NCBI RefSeq assembly: GCF_009857135.1
Contig: NZ_CP047318.1
Coordinates: 3,100,001 to 3,164,000, forward strand
DNA: 64,000 bases
Direction of reading: 5' to 3'
From: Streptomyces sp. HM190
GTDB taxonomy: Bacteria > Actinomycetota > Actinomycetes > Streptomycetales > Streptomycetaceae
The notes under the pieces are model-generated. The model was not told where the DNA came from. It ran no database searches and worked only from the letters and a program-made list of their open reading frames with translations. Shown piece by piece: positions 40,921 through 48,889 of this stretch. The position numbers and the translations under genes are program-made. How positions within the stretch are numbered: position 1 is the stretch's first letter; the number at the start of each line of letters is the position of its first letter.

Positions 40921-41119
40921 GGCGGGTGCGGGTGAGTGGGGGCTGGTCGCGCCCACGCGGCGGAGCCGCATGTGTCACCGCCCCGCGCCCCTGGAAAGCG
41001 ACCGGGGACGTGCCCCGCGCCTTTCCACGGCGCCACCCGGCGAAGGCCGGGCCGCAGGCCCGAGCCGTCAGGGGCGCGGGGAACTGCGCGCGAGAAACCA
41101 CGCACCACCCGCACCCGCC
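40921..41119. repeat. Interspersed hairpin repeat, copy 2
   Basis: GGCGGGTGCGGGT at 40921-40933 is exactly complementary to 41107-41119. Inside are GGCTGGTCGCG, CCGCCCCGCGCCCCTGG, then AGGGGCGCGGGGAACTGCGCG on the return arm (41070-41090). Blocks are shared with 38617-38731. Similar GGGGCGCGGGGAACTGCGCG runs are frequent between Streptomyces genes as I recall. It fills much of the 673-bp gap between aroA and the GH3 gene. Confidence 0.6.
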
Positions 41120-41334
41120 GGCGAACCGCGCACCTCCCGAGCTACCAGGCACCCCAGGCACTCCCACCCCACCCCCACCGACTTCCGAGATCCCGCCCCT
41201 GCCGGGGAACCCGAACCGGCCCCGCCCCGTCCCACCCGCACGCTGCCGGGTGAGTCTCCGCAGCGCGGCCCGTCGGCCTCGCCGCCGGCTGCGATCGCCG
41301 ACCACCCCTCTCCACCGCCTGCGGCCGGCAGCAC

Positions 41335-41375
41335 GCCGTCACCGGCGCGCCCCCTCCGACAGCGCCGGTGACGGC
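41335..41375. terminator. Perfect 14-bp stem-loop upstream of the GH3 gene
   Basis: GCCGTCACCGGCGC at 41335-41348 pairs exactly with 41362-41375 across a 13-nt loop. It sits in a divergent intergenic region, 128 nt before the GH3 start, where a terminator is not required. It may insulate the GH3 promoter from transcription through the repeat element. Confidence 0.5.
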
Positions 41376-41424
41376 CCCTCAGGCGACCGCCCCACCATGA
41401 CCGCGCCCCGTCCCGTGCGTTCCC

Positions 41425-41471
41425 TTGACCGGAAGAAACTTCCCGGATATTCGTGACTCCTCGGAAGTTTC
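41425..41471 (+). promoter_or_regulatory. Candidate promoter and operator of the GH3 gene
   Basis: TTGACC at 41425-41430 and TATTCG at 41448-41453 could be -35/-10 elements (17-bp spacer). GAAACTTCC at 41435-41443 and GGAAGTTTC at 41463-41471 form an exact 9-bp inverted repeat spanning the putative -10, consistent with a repressor site. No DasR-type ACTGGTCTAGACCAGT sequence is present. Confidence 0.45.
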
Positions 41472-41502
41472 CTTCAGTGGATCTTCTCCGGAAGGAGCGC
41501 AC

Positions 41503-43302
41503 GTGCCCTCCAGACGTACCGTCCTCGCCGCCTCGGCAGGCGTCACCGCGGCCCTGGCAGTCGGCCCCGCCGCACAGGCCGCCGGACCCGACGACAAGGC
41601 GCTGCGCCGCCTCGTCTCCCGCATGACCCTGCAGGAGAAGGTCGGCCAGCTGTTCGTGATGCGGGTCTTCGGTCATTCCGCGACCAGACCCGACCAGGCC
41701 GACATCGACGCCAACCTCCGGGAGATCGGCGTCCGGACGGCCGCCGAGCTGGTGGCGAAGTACCGGGTCGGCGGCATCATCTACTTCTCCTGGGCGCACA
41801 ACACCCGCGACCCGCACCAGATCGCCGCGCTGTCGAACGGCATCCAGAGGGCCTCCCTCACACAGCCGCGCGGGCTGCCCGTGCTGATCTCCACCGACCA
41901 GGAACACGGCATCGTGGCCCGCGTCGGCAAGCCGGCGACGCTGCTGCCGGGCGCGATGGCGCTCGGCGCGGGAGGGTCACGGGCAGACGCCCGCGAGGCC
42001 GGACGGATCGGCGGGGCCGAACTCCGCGCGCTCGGCATCCGCCAGGACTACGCGCCCGTCGCCGACGTGAACGTCAACCCGGCCAACCCGGTCATCGGCG
42101 TCCGCTCCTTCGGCGCCGACCCGACGGCCGTCGCCGGCCTGGTCGCGGCACAGGTGAAGGGGTATCAGGGGTCCGGGGTCGCGGCGACCGCCAAGCACTT
42201 CCCGGGGCACGGGGACACGGCCGTCGACAGCCACTACGGCTTCCCCGTCATCGAGCACACCCGGCAGCAGTGGGAGACCCTGGACGCGCCGCCGTTCAAG
42301 GCCGCGATCCGGGCCGGCATCGACTCGATCATGACCGCGCACATCATGGTCCCCGCCCTCGACCCGTCCGGCGACCCGGCCACCCTCTCCCACCCCATCC
42401 TCACCGGCATCCTGCGCGAACGGCTCGGCTACGACGGGGTCGTGGTCACCGACTCCCTCGGCATGCAGGGCGTACGGGAGAAGTACGGCGACGACCAGGT
42501 GCCGGTGCTGGCGCTGAAGGCCGGTGTCGACCAGCTCCTCAACCCGCCCTCGCTGGACGTCGCGTGGAACGCGGTCCTGGACGCGGTACGCGCCGGGGAG
42601 CTGACCGAGGCCCGCCTCGACCGGTCGGTCCTGCGGATCCTGCGGCTCAAGGCGAAGCTGGGACTCCTCGACAAGCCGTACGTCACCGCCGCGGGCGTCG
42701 ACCGGGTGGTGGGCGTCCGGCGCCATCTCGACGCCGCCGACCGGATCGCCGAGCGGACCACGACCCTGCTGGTCAACGAGGGCCCGCTGCTGCCGCTGTC
42801 CCGGCGTACGCACAGGAAGGTGCTGGTCGTCGGCGCCGACCCGGCGTCCCCGTCGGGCACCACCGGACCGCCGACGGCCGTCCTCGCCGCCGAACTCGCC
42901 TCCCTCGGCTTCACCACGAGCCGGCTCTCCACCGGGACGGCGCCCACCCAGGCCCTCGTCGACCAGGCCGTCGCGATGGCGCGCGGCCAGGACGCGGTGG
43001 TCGTGGGGACGTACAACGTGACGGCGGACAGCACGCAGCGGACGCTCGTCGAACAGCTCCTCGCCACCGGAGTGCCGGTGGTCGCGGTGGCGCTCCGCAA
43101 CCCCTACGACGTGGCGCAACTGCCGCGGGTGAAGGGGTATCTGGCCGCGTACTCGTGGACGGACGTCGAGGTGCGGGCCGCCGCGCGGGTGCTGGCCGGG
43201 CGGGTCGCGCCGCGCGGTCGGCTGCCGGTGCCGGTGCAGCGGGCCGACGACCCGACGCGCGTGCTCTACGCCATCGGACACGGGCTGAGCTACCGGTCCT
43301 GA
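41503..43302 (+). CDS. Secreted glycoside hydrolase family 3 (beta-N-acetylglucosaminidase-like)
   Basis: 599 residues from GTG 41503, chosen because GAAGGAG lies 6 nt upstream and the product then begins with a twin-arginine-like signal (PSRRTVLAASAGVTAALAVGPAAQA). The GH3 N domain shows LISTDQEHGIVARVG, the NagZ-type KHFPGHGDTAVDSHYGFP (His general acid dyad) and VVVTDSLGMQGV with the nucleophile Asp. A C-terminal alpha/beta domain follows (VLVVGADPASPSGTTGP, VVVGTYNVTADSTQ). It probably releases GlcNAc from chitin-derived or peptidoglycan-derived oligomers outside the cell. Confidence 0.9.
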   Translation: MPSRRTVLAASAGVTAALAVGPAAQAAGPDDKALRRLVSRMTLQEKVGQLFVMRVFGHSATRPDQADIDANLREIGVRTAAELVAKYRVGGIIYFSWAHNTRDPHQIAALSNGIQRASLTQPRGLPVLISTDQEHGIVARVGKPATLLPGAMALGAGGSRADAREAGRIGGAELRALGIRQDYAPVADVNVNPANPVIGVRSFGADPTAVAGLVAAQVKGYQGSGVAATAKHFPGHGDTAVDSHYGFPVIEHTRQQWETLDAPPFKAAIRAGIDSIMTAHIMVPALDPSGDPATLSHPILTGILRERLGYDGVVVTDSLGMQGVREKYGDDQVPVLALKAGVDQLLNPPSLDVAWNAVLDAVRAGELTEARLDRSVLRILRLKAKLGLLDKPYVTAAGVDRVVGVRRHLDAADRIAERTTTLLVNEGPLLPLSRRTHRKVLVVGADPASPSGTTGPPTAVLAAELASLGFTTSRLSTGTAPTQALVDQAVAMARGQDAVVVGTYNVTADSTQRTLVEQLLATGVPVVAVALRNPYDVAQLPRVKGYLAAYSWTDVEVRAAARVLAGRVAPRGRLPVPVQRADDPTRVLYAIGHGLSYRS

Positions 43303-43479
43303 CCGACAGGGTCCGGCATCCGGCAGTCCCGAACGCGGGATCCCGGCGTACGGACGCTGACGTACGGAACCTACGCCGCACTCCTCGCGCACCACCCGCA
43401 CCGTACGCAATGCGCCCGGTATGCCGGGCAGGGCCCGGCGCCGCCGGGTCACGCTGGACGCGTACGTCGGGGGGTGATC

Positions 43480-44160
43480 ATGCGAGGGGTGCGCCGCGCC
43501 GGAGGGGTGCGTCCGGCGGCCGGGCTCGCCGCGGCCGCCGTGCTGGCCGTGCCGCTGCTGTCGGGCTGCCAGGTCTGGCCGGGCGGTACGGGTCCGGATC
43601 CCCGGGGGCGGACGACGACCACCGCCCCCACCCGGCCCGCCGGGTACGGGACCGTGTTCCTCGGGACCGACGAGTGCAGCTCCTTCGGGACGACCGGCTT
43701 CACCGAGGTGCCGTGCGCGAGCGAGCGGGCCGCCGCGCGGGTCGTCGCCCGCCACGACGGAGGGGTCCCGCAGGGGCCGCCGTGCCCGGCGACCACCGAC
43801 TTCGTCCTCCACATCAGCGAGTCGCGGCCCGCCCCCGGCGCGGACGAGGACGGCGACGGCTCGGTGCCGCAGGGCTGGGCCTGCATGCGCAAGCTCCAGC
43901 CGCCGCACCCGGGCGACCCCGGCGGCGGCGGAGGGCCCCGCACCATCGTCGGCGACTGCCTCTACGGCGCGGGGCACGGCGAGGTCCGCGAGACGGCGTG
44001 CGACTCCGGCGCCGACGCCGACCGGAACGGGAACGGGGGGCACGCCCCGGAGTACCGGGTCACGGCCGCCGTCGAGAAGAGGACCCAGTGCCCCGTCTCG
44101 ACCGACCTGTACGTGCAGCTGGGCGGCAGGAGGCCGGTGGGCTGCGCCCGCCCCGTATGA
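43480..44160 (+). CDS. Putative lipoprotein, function unknown
   Basis: 226 residues from ATG 43480 (GGGGGG 5 nt upstream; a GTG at 43474 is part of that site). A signal peptide ends in the lipobox VPLLSGC, placing the lipidated Cys at about residue 30. The mature part has six to eight Cys (DECSSFG, VPCASE, PPCPATTDF, WACMRK, GDCLYG, TACDSG, TQCPVSTD) that could form disulfides in repeated DC/VPC units, similar to the LppU/SCO3897-like group of actinobacterial lipoproteins. No enzymatic motif. It lies before a receptor-like kinase. Confidence 0.78.
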   Translation: MRGVRRAGGVRPAAGLAAAAVLAVPLLSGCQVWPGGTGPDPRGRTTTTAPTRPAGYGTVFLGTDECSSFGTTGFTEVPCASERAAARVVARHDGGVPQGPPCPATTDFVLHISESRPAPGADEDGDGSVPQGWACMRKLQPPHPGDPGGGGGPRTIVGDCLYGAGHGEVRETACDSGADADRNGNGGHAPEYRVTAAVEKRTQCPVSTDLYVQLGGRRPVGCARPV

Positions 44161-44312
44161 CCCGTACGACCTCTCGCCCCGGTCCGGACAACGCCCGCCG
44201 CCGCGCACACCGTTGAGGGCGCCCGAGGTCGAACACCCCTCCGAACGGCTGTGGGCCGGATCGATATCATCCGTTCGCGGTTGACGGTCCGTACGACGAC
44301 GGTGGGGGAACG

Positions 44313-46697
44313 ATGGCCCAGGAAGCCCAGGGCGCTCCGGGCAACGAGGAGCTGCCGGACATCCCCGGCTACCGCATCGACTCCCACCTGGGCTCCGGCG
44401 GCATGGGCCACGTCTACCTCGGCACGTCGCCCTCGGGCCGCCAGGTCGCCGTGAAGGTGATCCGCGGCAACCTCGCCCACCAGCCCGACTTCCGCGGCCG
44501 TTTCCGGCGTGAGGTGACCGCCGCCCGGCAGGTCAGCGGGGCCTTCACCGCGCCCGTCGTGGACGCCGACCCGGACGCCGACCCGCCCTGGATGGCGACC
44601 CTCTTCGTGCCGGGGCAGCCGCTCGACGAGCGGGTCACCAAGGGGCCCGCCCTCACCGACGAGGAGCTGTACCGTCTCGCGACCGGGCTCGCGGAGGCGC
44701 TGCAGGACATCCACCGCGTCGGGATCGTGCACCGGGACCTCAAGCCGGGCAACGTGCTGCTGGCCGACGACGGGCCCCGGGTCATCGACTTCGGCATCGT
44801 GCGCGCGGCCGACGACGCGGTACTCACGGCCCCCGGGCTGACCGGGACCGGCGTCACGATCGGCACGCCGCCGTTCATGTCGCCGGAGCAGATACGCGCC
44901 CAGAAGGACGTCGGGCCGCGCAGCGACATCTTCTCGCTGGGCTCGATGCTGACGTACGCGGCGAGCGGGCGGGTGCCGTTCGACGCGACGGACGTGTACA
45001 CGCTGGTGTACCAACTCGTGCACGAGCCGCCGAAGCTGGACGCCCTGCCGGGCTGGCTGCGGCCCACGGTGGAGCGCTGCCTGGCCAAGGAGCCGGACGA
45101 CCGCCCTGACGCGGCGGAGCTGCTCTCCCTGCTGGCCGACACGTACCCGGGCACCCTGGAGGGGCCCGCCGCGCCGAGGACGCCGGCCCCGCCGGCGGCG
45201 GGCGCGGCCCCGGACGGGGAGGGGCCCACCGCGACGGACGCGGACGCGGCGACCGGCACCGCCGCGGACGCCGACGCGCGCCGGGACACCGCGTCCGACG
45301 CCGACCCGGACGCCGACACCGCCTCCGACACCACGGACGTGGGGGCGGTGACGACGGACCTGGGCGCCGCCCCCATGCCCCCGCCCGGCCGCGGGCGCCG
45401 CCGCCGGGCGCTCGCGGTGGCGGCTGCGGTCGTGGCGGTCAGCACGATCGCGGGCGGGCTGGTGTACGGGTTCCGCCAGAGCGGGGACGCCACCGGGACC
45501 GGTCCCACGAGCCGGGGGCGCACCGTGACGAGCCAGCCGAAGGGCTCCGCCGAGTACATCGCGGCCCAGTCGGGCTCCGGCAACTTCTCGTACGCCTACC
45601 ACGACAGCCCGGAGCGCCGGCCGGACGGCTGGCGGCAGTGGCAGTACAACCTCCAGGACAGCGACTGCGTGTACGCCGACTCGTCGCTGGTGTGCATCGG
45701 CGACCGGGCCGTGCGGATCGACGCGGCGACCGGCAAGGAGCTGTGGCGCAACAGCGAGGTCTCGACGTACGGCAGCCAGAACAGCCCGGTCGTCGTGGAC
45801 GACGTCGCGGTCGTCAACGTCGGCGACCGCCTCGTGGGGCTCTCGCTCGCCGACGGCTCCGTGAAGTGGCGCTACGCCACGGCGGTGCTCGCCGACCGCC
45901 TCATGAGCGACGGCGAGCGGGTGTACTCGCTCACCGAGGACGGCACGGTGTACTCCGTCGACGCGCGTACGGGCGGGAAGCCCTGGGTCGAGGGCTCCCA
46001 CGTCCCCAGCAGGAACGGCGCGGCCGGGCAGCGGGTGCTGGGCGACCGGTACTACGTGTTCACCACCGGCGAGGGCGCCGAGATGGGCGACAACTACGTC
46101 ACCGTCCTCGACAAGGACAGCGGCAGGCGCCTCACCTCCTTCGAGCTGCCCGCGGTCTGCTCGCCCGGCACGGAGGCGCTGCTGGAGGAGGACGGCAGGC
46201 CGCAGTTGTACTGCGCCGCCATGGACACGTACTCGGCGCCGTCGGGCCAGGGGGTGCTCCGCATGGAACTGGCCAAGGGGGCCGAGGCGACCCGCACGGA
46301 GGCCGGAGCCACCCTGGGCGCCGGACAGGACGGGCCCGAGCTGTCGGTGACACCGGGCCGGGTGATGTACGTGGCGTCCACCGCCACGGGCGGCGAACTG
46401 GTCTCCGTCGACGCGGCCCGGCGCAAGGAGCTGTGGCGGGTCCGGCTGCCCAGCAAGGGCCAGACCGACGCGCCGCCGATCCAGGCCGGGGACCGGGTCT
46501 ACGTCGTCAACGGGCAGGGTGCCGCCGCCTTCGACGCGCGCACCGGCAGACTGCTGTACCGGCACAGCCTGCCGTACCTCGACGACCACAGCGGCTTCGA
46601 CACCGGTCTCGACACCGAACCCCTCGTCGCCGGCGGCATCCTCTTCGCGCCCTCGACGAAGGCCGGCTGGGTGGCGCTGGACACCGAGGACGTCTGA
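44313..46697 (+). CDS. Membrane Ser/Thr protein kinase with extracellular PQQ-like beta-propeller
   Basis: 794 residues from ATG 44313 with GGGGGAA upstream. Cytoplasmic kinase domain, residues about 15-275: SHLGSGGMGHVYLG, catalytic Lys in VAVKVIRG, HRDLKPGNVLL, DFGIV, MSPEQI. A linker rich in Ala, Asp and Thr precedes one transmembrane helix at about residues 365-385 (RRALAVAAAVVAVSTIAGGLVYGF). The extracellular part from about 410 has PQQ-enzyme-like repeats (VRIDAATGKELWRN, LADGSVKWRYATAV, VDARTGGKPWVEG, FDARTGRLLYRHS) that form a propeller sensor. Ligand and targets are unknown. Confidence 0.92.
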   Translation: MAQEAQGAPGNEELPDIPGYRIDSHLGSGGMGHVYLGTSPSGRQVAVKVIRGNLAHQPDFRGRFRREVTAARQVSGAFTAPVVDADPDADPPWMATLFVPGQPLDERVTKGPALTDEELYRLATGLAEALQDIHRVGIVHRDLKPGNVLLADDGPRVIDFGIVRAADDAVLTAPGLTGTGVTIGTPPFMSPEQIRAQKDVGPRSDIFSLGSMLTYAASGRVPFDATDVYTLVYQLVHEPPKLDALPGWLRPTVERCLAKEPDDRPDAAELLSLLADTYPGTLEGPAAPRTPAPPAAGAAPDGEGPTATDADAATGTAADADARRDTASDADPDADTASDTTDVGAVTTDLGAAPMPPPGRGRRRRALAVAAAVVAVSTIAGGLVYGFRQSGDATGTGPTSRGRTVTSQPKGSAEYIAAQSGSGNFSYAYHDSPERRPDGWRQWQYNLQDSDCVYADSSLVCIGDRAVRIDAATGKELWRNSEVSTYGSQNSPVVVDDVAVVNVGDRLVGLSLADGSVKWRYATAVLADRLMSDGERVYSLTEDGTVYSVDARTGGKPWVEGSHVPSRNGAAGQRVLGDRYYVFTTGEGAEMGDNYVTVLDKDSGRRLTSFELPAVCSPGTEALLEEDGRPQLYCAAMDTYSAPSGQGVLRMELAKGAEATRTEAGATLGAGQDGPELSVTPGRVMYVASTATGGELVSVDAARRKELWRVRLPSKGQTDAPPIQAGDRVYVVNGQGAAAFDARTGRLLYRHSLPYLDDHSGFDTGLDTEPLVAGGILFAPSTKAGWVALDTEDV

Positions 46698-46730
46698 GCC
46701 CTCCGAAGGCCCTGGACCCCGGACACGGGT

Positions 46731-46766
46731 GAGCCCCGGTGTCGCCGTCGGGCGGCACCGGGGCTC
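46731..46766. terminator. Bidirectional terminator between kinase and S37 peptidase genes
   Basis: GAGCCCCGGTG at 46731-46741 pairs with CACCGGGGCTC at 46756-46766 around a 14-nt loop. It lies in the 88-bp gap between convergent genes. Confidence 0.8.
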
Positions 46767-46785
46767 TGGGGGTGGCTCGGGGGTG

Positions 46786-48216
46786 TTACGGACGCAGCGT
46801 CATCTCACGCTCGACGTCCCGCTTGTCGAGCTTGGAGTCGAACTTCGCGAGCGGCTTCGCCTTGCTCGCGTCCTGCTGGACGGCGGCCGGGGCGACGCCC
46901 GCCCACTTCAGGATGCGAGCGGTGGCGAGGTCCTTCTCCGACTCGACGAGACCGGAGACCCGGGCACCGTGGTTGGCGCCGGGGGCCGTGAAGACGTACG
47001 CGTCACGGGCCTTCTTGCCGAGGTGGAACGGCTCGGCGCCCCACGGGTCGTTCTCGCCGTACACGAAGAGCATGTGGCGGGCGTTGTCGCGGACCCAGCT
47101 GTCGACGTCGCGCATGGCGTGCGGCTGGAACTTCATCTTGATGTCCCGCGGGACGAAGTTGCGCGGCGGCTGGTAGCCGTAGCGGATGTACTTCTTCTCG
47201 ATGTGCGGGAACTTGATGGTCGGCGCGCCGAGCTGCGTGCCCGCCTGGTAGTAGTACGGCGTGTACGGCTCCAGGCCCTGGTCGGCGTAGGCGGAGAAGC
47301 CGGAGATCGCGTCGATCGAGTTCCAGATCTCGTCGTCCGTGGCGGTCTTGGCGTTCTTCGGGATGGTGTCGCTGTCGCAGTCGGCGAGCAGGCTGTACTG
47401 CCAGAAGCCCCACACGTAGTCGAGGACGACGGCCTCGTACGCCTTGTCGAGGCTGCCGATGGTGGTGAAGGTGAGGCCCTCGGCGGCGGCGTACTCCGCG
47501 TACTTCTTCTCCAGCGGCTCACGGCGCACCAGCGCCTCGCGCTGCACCGCGTTCAGCCGGTCGCGGCACTCCTTCGTGCCGACCTTCGCGAAGAACCGGT
47601 CGTACGCCGAGTCCTCCTTGTTCACCACGTCGTTGGGAGCGACGTAGGCGACGACGCCGTCCATGTCCTTCGGGTAGAAGCGCTCGTAGTACGTGGCGGT
47701 CATGCCGCCCTTGGAGCCGCCCGTGGAGATCCACTTCTTGTCGTAGATCTTCTTGAACGCCGTGAAGATGCGGTGCTGGTCGCTGGCGGCCTGCCAGATG
47801 TCCAGCTTGGTCCAGTCGGCCGGGGCCGGACGGGACGGCGTGAAGAAGCGGTACTCCATGGAGACCTGGTTGCCGTCCACGATCTGCGTGGGCTCGCGGC
47901 GGCTCGGGGTCGTGGAGACGTTGTAGCCGCCGGTGTAGAAGACCGTCGGGCGGCTGGTGTCCTTGTGCAGGACGGTGATCCGCTGCTGGAAGGTGCCCTT
48001 CGCCGGGTGGCGGTGGTCGACCGGCTGCGTGAAGTTGAGGACGAAGAAGCGGTAACCCGGGTACGGCTTCTCCTCGATGAGGCTCACACCCGGTATCGCG
48101 AGCAGTCGGTCCTTGATGTCGGTGGTGTCCGGCTGTGCGGCGGTGGCCGCGCCCGCCGTGCTCAGTGTGCCGATGAGCACCACGAGCGACAGCACCCACC
48201 TGAGCGCTTTGCGCAT
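46786..48216 (-). CDS. Secreted tripeptidyl/prolyl aminopeptidase, S37 family
   Basis: 476 residues from ATG 48216. Residues 1-27 are a Sec signal (MRKALRWVLSLVVLIGTLSTAGAATAAQP). The catalytic Ser is in WISTGGSKGGMTATYYERFYP (about residue 155), with Asp and His expected in YGENDPWGAEPFHL and APGANHGARV of the alpha/beta-hydrolase fold. The N-terminal FFVLNFTQPVDHRHPAKGTFQQRITVLHKD is characteristic of Streptomyces S28/S37 peptidases that remove tripeptides, including from secreted proteins such as protransglutaminase. Monocistronic, convergent with the kinase gene. Confidence 0.9.
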   Translation of the reverse strand: MRKALRWVLSLVVLIGTLSTAGAATAAQPDTTDIKDRLLAIPGVSLIEEKPYPGYRFFVLNFTQPVDHRHPAKGTFQQRITVLHKDTSRPTVFYTGGYNVSTTPSRREPTQIVDGNQVSMEYRFFTPSRPAPADWTKLDIWQAASDQHRIFTAFKKIYDKKWISTGGSKGGMTATYYERFYPKDMDGVVAYVAPNDVVNKEDSAYDRFFAKVGTKECRDRLNAVQREALVRREPLEKKYAEYAAAEGLTFTTIGSLDKAYEAVVLDYVWGFWQYSLLADCDSDTIPKNAKTATDDEIWNSIDAISGFSAYADQGLEPYTPYYYQAGTQLGAPTIKFPHIEKKYIRYGYQPPRNFVPRDIKMKFQPHAMRDVDSWVRDNARHMLFVYGENDPWGAEPFHLGKKARDAYVFTAPGANHGARVSGLVESEKDLATARILKWAGVAPAAVQQDASKAKPLAKFDSKLDKRDVEREMTLRP

Positions 48217-48375
48217 GCGTTCTCTCCCCTGTGGAACGGCTGTGCGCCGGAAGCTATCGGAGCGACCGCCGGGGCACCAGGGAAGAAAGGGGCCAACTGG
48301 ACTGCTGTCAGGCGCAGATGGCGGAGATAGGGAAAACCCTGTGTGCCCGGGTACGCGGCAGGGGCCGGCCGGTGG

Positions 48376-48786
48376 TCAGCGCAGGATCCAGCCCGAGGTG
48401 TAGCGCACGGAACCGACCCGCGCGTGGACGCACACGGGACGCCGGCCCGCGTGCACGGTGACCGGGCCCGCCGGGTGCCGCTTGTTCCGCACCCACTGCC
48501 CGGCCCACGCCCGGACGCGGATGGTGCCCTTGCGGGCCTTCGCGCCGCCCTTGCCCGTGACCTGCTTGCGGGGCACGAGCACGGCGCACACGTACCGGCC
48601 GCCCTTGCGGTAGACGCGCACGGTCCCGGCGTCGAAGGTCAGGGTCCGCACCTTGCGGCCGGCGCACGACGAGGCCGCCTCCGCGCTGCCCGCGGGACCG
48701 GCCACGGCGAGCAGCCCGGCCAGGGTCAGGACGGCGAGCGCGAGCGCCAGCGGCCGGCGGATCGCGCTTCTCGCACCCCTGCTCAC
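48376..48786 (-). CDS. Small secreted protein of unknown function
   Basis: 136 residues from GTG 48786, chosen because GGGAGGG lies about 10 nt upstream. A signal peptide covers residues 1-38 (RRPLALALAVLTLAGLLAVAGPAGSAEA). The mature part is very basic, with two or three Cys (SSCAGRK, RYVCAVLV, RPVCVHARVG) and repeated V-x-V-x-A strands, perhaps a small beta-sandwich. I do not recognise a family. It stands alone between the S37 peptidase and an ABC exporter. Confidence 0.7.
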   Translation of the reverse strand: MSRGARSAIRRPLALALAVLTLAGLLAVAGPAGSAEAASSCAGRKVRTLTFDAGTVRVYRKGGRYVCAVLVPRKQVTGKGGAKARKGTIRVRAWAGQWVRNKRHPAGPVTVHAGRRPVCVHARVGSVRYTSGWILR

Positions 48787-48889
48787 CGTCTGTCCCTCCC
48801 ACCGCAGAAGCGTACGGATATTCGGACGCACGACGGTCGCCGAACGGTTGCGCGACGGGAGGGATTCGCCGACGACGGCCGGCGACGGC

